From the NCBI GenBank assembly GCA_963734025.1, contig CAVTFR010000005.1:248001-312000 (forward strand): a stretch of DNA of 64,000 nucleotides. The letters run 5' to 3'. Below are positions 60,149 through 64,000 of this stretch, piece by piece. A program made the translations under genes and the position numbers. The stretch comes from JACVRW01 sp963734025 (GTDB lineage: Bacteria; Actinomycetota; Thermoleophilia; Solirubrobacterales; Thermoleophilaceae). The notes beneath the pieces are model-generated. The model worked only from the letters and a program-made list of their open reading frames with translations, was not told where the DNA came from and ran no database searches. The number at the start of each line of letters is the position of its first letter. Position 1 is the stretch's first letter.

Positions 60149-61713
60149 TCCTCGGGGTCGTCGTACGCCCAGTCGTCCGACGGCGTGACTCCCTCGAGGT
60201 GCGGCTGCACCGCCGCGTCCTCGGCCAGGCGCTCCATCTCCGAGGTGTCGATCTCCTCCTCCTCGAGCAACAGCGGGGCGGCGACGGCAGCGGGCTCGGG
60301 CTCCGGCTCGTAGACGGGTTCCGGCTCGTCCTCGGGCTCCGGCTCGTCCTCGGGCTCGGGCTCGTACTCGAGCTCCGGCTCCGGCTCGAGCTCCGGCTCC
60401 GGCTCGACCTCGGGTTCCGGCTCGACCTCCGGCTCGGCCTCGCGCTGGAAACGCTCCCCGCGCGTGTCGCGCGCGTGGATCTCGGGGAAGGGCTCCTCGT
60501 TCGACTCGATCAGGATGTCGTCGGCGACGGTCTTCAGGTCGGGGTCGAGGTAGCCGCACAGGACGTCGCGCAGGAGGGCGCGCACATAGTCCTCGAGCTG
60601 CGCGACGATCTCGCGCGGCGAGCCCTCGGGTACGCGGCCGCCGCCACCCATCAGCATCCGCTCGAGCGAGATGGCGGCCTCGATGTGGGCCTGCACTTCG
60701 CGGCGCCTGCCCTCCTCGGCGCAGAGCGCCGCCACCCGCAGCGCAAGGCTCGCCTGGCCGGCCTCACTGGTCGCGTCGAGCAGGCCACGGAGCGCCAGCA
60801 GCAGGTCCGACAGCGCCTCCGAGTCGCGCGGGCGCTCGCATGCCATCTCGAAGCGTGCGAGCGCCCAGGCGACCGTGCCACCGGGCCGGGTTCCCTCGAT
60901 CACAGCCACGAACTCGCGCAGGGTGCCCTCCTCGCCCGCGGCCAGCTGCCAGCCGGAACCGCGGCCGGCGCCCGTGCCACCCAGCGGCAGCGCCGACCAG
61001 CGCCCGTGGTCGGTGCGCCGCCAGCCGGGCGCGCCCAGGCTGACCGCGCCCGCGCGCCAAAGCCGCAGGGCCGTCACGAGCCGGCGCATTCGCGCGTCGG
61101 CGTCATCCGCGCCGAGGCGCTCGTCGGCCGCCATGTCGCTGTCGAGCGTGCACAGGAGTGCCGGCGCGCCGTCGCCTCCCTCCGGGTACACCGCCTCCGT
61201 CGGGGCGTCCGCGTGGTCGCCGCGCACGATCGAGAGCCCGCCGCCGAAGTCGATCCGCTCGGCCTCCATCCAGGCCCCGTCGAGCGGCGCGACGACGCGG
61301 TCGCGCACGGCGTCGCGGAACAGCGTCGTCTCCACCTCGCGGTAGACGCGATCGAAGCGCTCCTCCGGGAAGCCGAAGCTGGTGGCGTCCTCGTAGAGCC
61401 GCTCGAGCATCGCCTGCAGGGCCGGCTCGGCCTGCTCGCCGCGCAGGCCGTTGACCCGCAACCAGCTCGCCGCGCCCGCGCCGAGCTCGAGGCAGGCGCC
61501 ATGGCAGGACGGCAACTCGCGCAGGCGCTCCCAGCGCCCGCCGATGAAGGCGCCGGTGCGCGGCTGGTAGCGGTAGAGGACGGCGCCGCGGCGGTCGCCC
61601 TCGTCGACTACGTCGAACTCGACCTCCGCTCCCGCCTTGAGGTCATCGCTGAGGAGCGCCGCGGCCTCGAGCGCGAAGTTCCGCAGCGCGTCATGAAGAG
61701 CACGATTGCGCAT
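60130..61713 (-). CDS. unknown protein with Glu-Pro repeat segment
   Basis: 527 residues. The first ~400 residues form a mixed domain of no recognised family (GAVLYRYQPRTGAFIGGRWERLRELPSCHGACLELG, then helical REVETTLFRDAVRDRVVAPL). Residues about 415-472 are an EPEPEVEPEPELEPEPE run, encoded by repeated CCGGCTCG units on the plus strand. The last 50 residues are acidic (LLLEEEEIDTSEMERL). No signal peptide. Such EP segments are usually extended spacers. Not a shadow of the convergent reductase gene, which it overlaps by only 19 bases. Confidence 0.75.
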   Translation of the reverse strand: MRNRALHDALRNFALEAAALLSDDLKAGAEVEFDVVDEGDRRGAVLYRYQPRTGAFIGGRWERLRELPSCHGACLELGAGAASWLRVNGLRGEQAEPALQAMLERLYEDATSFGFPEERFDRVYREVETTLFRDAVRDRVVAPLDGAWMEAERIDFGGGLSIVRGDHADAPTEAVYPEGGDGAPALLCTLDSDMAADERLGADDADARMRRLVTALRLWRAGAVSLGAPGWRRTDHGRWSALPLGGTGAGRGSGWQLAAGEEGTLREFVAVIEGTRPGGTVAWALARFEMACERPRDSEALSDLLLALRGLLDATSEAGQASLALRVAALCAEEGRRREVQAHIEAAISLERMLMGGGGRVPEGSPREIVAQLEDYVRALLRDVLCGYLDPDLKTVADDILIESNEEPFPEIHARDTRGERFQREAEPEVEPEPEVEPEPELEPEPELEYEPEPEDEPEPEDEPEPVYEPEPEPAAVAAPLLLEEEEIDTSEMERLAEDAAVQPHLEGVTPSDDWAYDDPEDYSAPV

Positions 61714-61761
61714 GAGGCGCGTTTCGATGAACGCGCCCGGTGTCCTGCCTCAGAGCCGCGC

Positions 61762-62130
61762 TCAGGCGGCCGCGACCGCGGGCCGGCTGCCCGTCGTGGC
61801 GCACGAGCCGTCCTCGACGCCGAGCCACTCGCGCCCGTAAACGCGCATGTCCTCGATCAGCGGCACGAGCGCCTCGCCCTTCGCCGTCAGCGAGTACTCG
61901 ACCCGCGGCGGGACCTCGGGGTAGGTGTGGCGCTCGACGATGCCCTGCTCCTCCAGTCCCCGCAGCCGCAGCGACAGCGTCCGCGGGCTGATCCCGGCGA
62001 GCGACCGCTCGAGCTCGCAGAAGCGGCTCGTGCCCTCGGCGAGGTCACGGATGACGAGGATCGTCCACTTGCCGCAGATGATGTCGGCGGTGGCACAGAC
62101 GGGGCAGCTGGGATCGCCCATAGAGGCCAT
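61762..62130 (-). CDS. HxlR-family winged-helix regulator
   Basis: 122 residues from ATG 62130. CPVCATADIICGKWTILVIRDLAEGTSRFCELERSLAGISPRTLSLRLRGLEEQGIVERHTYPEVPPRVEYSLT is the complete HxlR winged helix. Cys9 and Cys12 near the N-terminus could be redox sensors, as in YodB/HypR. A perfect palindrome lies 12 bases upstream of its start, pointing to autoregulation. Confidence 0.93.
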   Translation of the reverse strand: MASMGDPSCPVCATADIICGKWTILVIRDLAEGTSRFCELERSLAGISPRTLSLRLRGLEEQGIVERHTYPEVPPRVEYSLTAKGEALVPLIEDMRVYGREWLGVEDGSCATTGSRPAVAAA

Positions 62131-62141
62131 GGTACCGCAAG

Positions 62142-62158
62142 ACTTCACGAACTGAAGT
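62142..62158. promoter_or_regulatory. putative HxlR operator
   Basis: ACTTCA-CGAAC-TGAAGT, a perfect 6+6 inverted repeat, located between the HxlR start (62130) and the AIM24 stop (62177). Its dyad and distance to the start fit an autoregulatory HxlR site. Confidence 0.65.
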
Positions 62159-62176
62159 AAAGGAAAGAGGTCGCGG

Positions 62177-62887
62177 TCAGCCGCCCAGGCCGCCCAGTAT
62201 GCCTCCCCCGCCACCGCCACCGCCGCCGGCGCCGTAGACGCGTCCCTCGCTGGGCTGGACGAGGACCCAGCCGGCGCCTGCGAACGACATCTGAATCGAC
62301 TCGCCCGAGCCGCGCCCGACAAGGTTCTTCAACTTGATGTCGGTCTTGAGGCCGGTCTTGACGCTCGACGCCCAGGTGATCGCGGCATTGGGGTCGGCGA
62401 ACGTCGGCGCGTCGCCGGTGTTGAGCAGCACGGGCGGGCCGTCGGACACGACCGCGACCCAGCCGCTCCCCTGCAGCGCCGTGTTGTAGAGGCCGCCGGA
62501 GACCATCCCGCTGGCGCCCTCGACGCGCTTGATGTCCCAATCGATGCCTGCGTCGAACGCGAGCAGATTCGAGCCGTTGACTGTGATCGCATCGTTCTCG
62601 AGGTAGAGCAGGTGGACGTCCTGGGCGGTGTCGGCCAGGAAGACCTCGCCCGTACCGGACATCTTCATCAGGCGGGTGCCTTCGCCCGTCACCGCCTTCT
62701 TGAGCATCCTGCTCATGCCGCCCGAGCCCGCGTACTCGAACGCCACGGCGCCCTGATAGGCGACCATCGCGCCCGACTTGGCCTGGATCGTGACCTGATC
62801 GAGGCTCACCTTCAGCAGCTTCGAGTTTTGGAGGGCGAACGCCTGCCCGGACTGCGTCTCCTGGAACTCACCCAGTGTGCTCTGCAC
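62177..62887 (-). CDS. AIM24 family protein
   Basis: 236 residues from GTG 62887 with an AAGGAG site. The AIM24/TIGR00266 beta-fold is recognisable in LKVSLDQVTIQAKSGAMVAYQGAVAFEYAG, GEVFLADTAQDVHLLYLENDAITVNGSNLLAFDAGIDWDI and GLYNTALQGSGWVAVVSDG. It ends in a run of nine glycines (GAGGGGGGGGGILGGLGG). Homologues affect membrane or mitochondrial organisation; bacterial role unclear. Divergent from the S55 gene. Confidence 0.9.
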   Translation of the reverse strand: MQSTLGEFQETQSGQAFALQNSKLLKVSLDQVTIQAKSGAMVAYQGAVAFEYAGSGGMSRMLKKAVTGEGTRLMKMSGTGEVFLADTAQDVHLLYLENDAITVNGSNLLAFDAGIDWDIKRVEGASGMVSGGLYNTALQGSGWVAVVSDGPPVLLNTGDAPTFADPNAAITWASSVKTGLKTDIKLKNLVGRGSGESIQMSFAGAGWVLVQPSEGRVYGAGGGGGGGGGILGGLGG

Positions 62888-62950
62888 CTGTACTCCTTGT
62901 CGTTTTCAGTTCCCTGGCTCCGGCACCCCTTCACGCTACCCTGCGCTCCC

Positions 62951-64000
62951 TTGGCTCGCCGGGCCCTCCTCCTCGCCGCGATGATCCTGGCTGCCGCACC
63001 CGCGGCACGCGCCGCCGACCCGATCATGCCGCTCGCCGAGCTGCGCCCCGGCATGAGCTGCACGGGCCTGTCGGTGATCCGGGGGACGGAGGTCTCGTCC
63101 TTCGGCGTCGAGATCCTCGACGTGATCGCAGGAGAAGCGGGCCTGACCGGCCCGCGCATCCTCGTGAGGGTCTCGGGCCCGGCGGTGGATGCGAGTGGCG
63201 TCGGCCCCGGCTTCTCCGGCTCGCCCGTCGTCTGCGGCGGGCGCAACGCCGGCGCCATCTCCGAGAGCATCGGCGAGTACGGGAACCACGTGGTGCTTGC
63301 GACGCCGATCGAGGAGATGCTGCGCGAGCAGCCGCGCGCCCCCCTCGCCGCGCGCCGCGATCCCCAGCTGCTGCGCTCCGCGCGCCCGCTCGCCGCGCCG
63401 CTCACCGTCTCAGGCCTGTCCGGCCGCAGCCTGCGCCTGCTGCAGGGCGCGGCGCGCCGCGCGGGCCGCCTGCTGCTTGCCGCTCCCTCCGGGCCGCTGG
63501 GCGGGTTCGCCCCGGCGCCGCTCGTCCCGGGCGCGGCGGTGGCGGCCGCCATCTCCACCGGCGACCTGGCGCTCAGCGCGGTCGGGACGGTCAGCTACCG
63601 GGACGGCGATGGGCTGTGGGCCTTCGGGCATCAGCTCGACGGGCTCGGACGGCGCTCGCTGTTCCTCACCGACGCCTATGTCTACGGGGTCATCCAGAAC
63701 CCCCTGGGACTGCCCGACCTGGGGGCCACTTACAAGCTCGCGTCGTCGGGCGGCCACGTGCAGGGCAGCGTGACCGGGGACGGCTTCGCGTCGATCGCCG
63801 GCACGGTGGGCGCGCCGCCGGCCTCGATTCCCCTGAGGATCCGGGCGCGCAACCGCGCCGGAGGCGCCGTGACGCTCGACTCGGAGCTCGCCGACGAGCG
63901 CGCGCTCGGGTACGGGGCCGGGGTCTCGCTGGTCGCCCCGCTCGGGATGAGCCAGGCCGTCGACGGCCTTCTGCGCTCGCGCGGGCCGGCCACGCTCTCC
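62951..64000 (+). CDS. secreted SpoIVB-type (S55) peptidase-domain protein (partial, runs off right end)
   Basis: Open from TTG 62951 to the last base, 350 codons without stop. Signal peptide LARRALLLAAMILAAAPAARA. The S55 domain has PLAELRPGMSCTGLSVIRGTEVSSFGVEILDVIAG, the nucleophile-like Ser89 in GPGFSGSPVV and WAFGHQLDGLG with the probable catalytic His. SpoIVB cleaves regulators in spore formers, but non-sporulating actinobacteria also carry this domain, function unknown. TTG is the only nearby start. The C-terminus lies outside the window. Confidence 0.8.
   Translation, partial: MARRALLLAAMILAAAPAARAADPIMPLAELRPGMSCTGLSVIRGTEVSSFGVEILDVIAGEAGLTGPRILVRVSGPAVDASGVGPGFSGSPVVCGGRNAGAISESIGEYGNHVVLATPIEEMLREQPRAPLAARRDPQLLRSARPLAAPLTVSGLSGRSLRLLQGAARRAGRLLLAAPSGPLGGFAPAPLVPGAAVAAAISTGDLALSAVGTVSYRDGDGLWAFGHQLDGLGRRSLFLTDAYVYGVIQNPLGLPDLGATYKLASSGGHVQGSVTGDGFASIAGTVGAPPASIPLRIRARNRAGGAVTLDSELADERALGYGAGVSLVAPLGMSQAVDGLLRSRGPATLS

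Noticed and set aside
60290..60450. Possible CRISPR-like repeats
   Set aside because: The reiterated units have no regular spacers and encode the Glu-Pro segment of a protein.

Overview
The window is a GC-rich, gene-dense stretch (roughly 70% G+C by eye) with many GTG and TTG starts and frequent 4-base stop/start overlaps (ATGA, GTGA, TTGA). Gene content fits an actinobacterium: a deazaflavin (F420)-dependent Ddn-like oxidoreductase, NarL-type two-component genes, a CHAD protein, MeaB, leaderless promoters, and a methyltransferase-GH57-GT4 trio like mycobacterial Rv3030-Rv3032. A deep lineage such as Thermoleophilia (Solirubrobacterales/Gaiellales) is my best guess, but this is inference because no rRNA or other marker is present. 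No tRNA, rRNA, CRISPR array, insertion sequence or prophage was seen, and no gene-free gap exceeds 300 bases.

Layout. 1-10.6 kb: a partial MmgE/PrpD gene, a NYN-domain protein, a tandem palindromic repeat, an EamA transporter, a beta-carbonic anhydrase, a GcvH-like protein without its lipoyl lysine, a sigma factor / HTH protein / ImmA-IrrE peptidase module, a polytopic membrane protein, MmcQ-like, Ddn-like, CHAD, MeaB and VOC genes. 10.6-21.6 kb: an FtsX/LolD-type ABC exporter, a methyltransferase, a receiver / histidine kinase / NarL regulator operon, an acyltransferase, an AbiEi-DUF559-like protein and an MMPL transporter with a strong terminator.

21.6-43 kb is the most distinctive part, a catabolic island. 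It holds a secreted EEP phosphodiesterase, a close CaiD homologue, two flavin amine oxidases, a class-III aminotransferase, a PYROXD2-like oxidoreductase, a PotABCD-like ABC importer with its own TetR gene, a Rieske oxygenase with another TetR gene, an acyl-CoA dehydrogenase and an ADP-forming acyl-CoA ligase. Three copies of one 20-base motif, TGACTTTGTRRTCAGTCGCA, sit at EEP-caiD, at the amine oxidase/aminotransferase divergent promoter and at the Rieske/acyl-CoA dehydrogenase divergent promoter. At the last two it is embedded between promoter hexamers that predict leaderless or nearly leaderless mRNAs. I read this as one regulon for uptake and breakdown of a quaternary amine or polyamine (choline, betaine, carnitine or similar); the substrate is inferred.

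43-64 kb: a TMEM175-like channel; a GT4 / GH57 / methyltransferase operon (methylated polysaccharide type); a second methyltransferase; a lipoprotein; a membrane protein; photolyase; a LON-substrate-binding-domain protein; gamma-glutamyltransferase; a ParA-FtsZ pair in which FtsZ carries an unusual N-terminal extension of about 170 residues; two ArsA/GET3-like ATPases; phytoene synthase with a FAD reductase/cyclase; an EP-repeat protein; an HxlR regulator with a perfect operator; AIM24; and a partial SpoIVB-type (S55) protein that runs off the right end.

Seven genes are interrupted by one or two single-base frameshifts (aminotransferase, PotA-like, PotC-like, two TetR, GH57 and one unknown gene). 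All otherwise look intact, so assembly indels are as likely as true decay.
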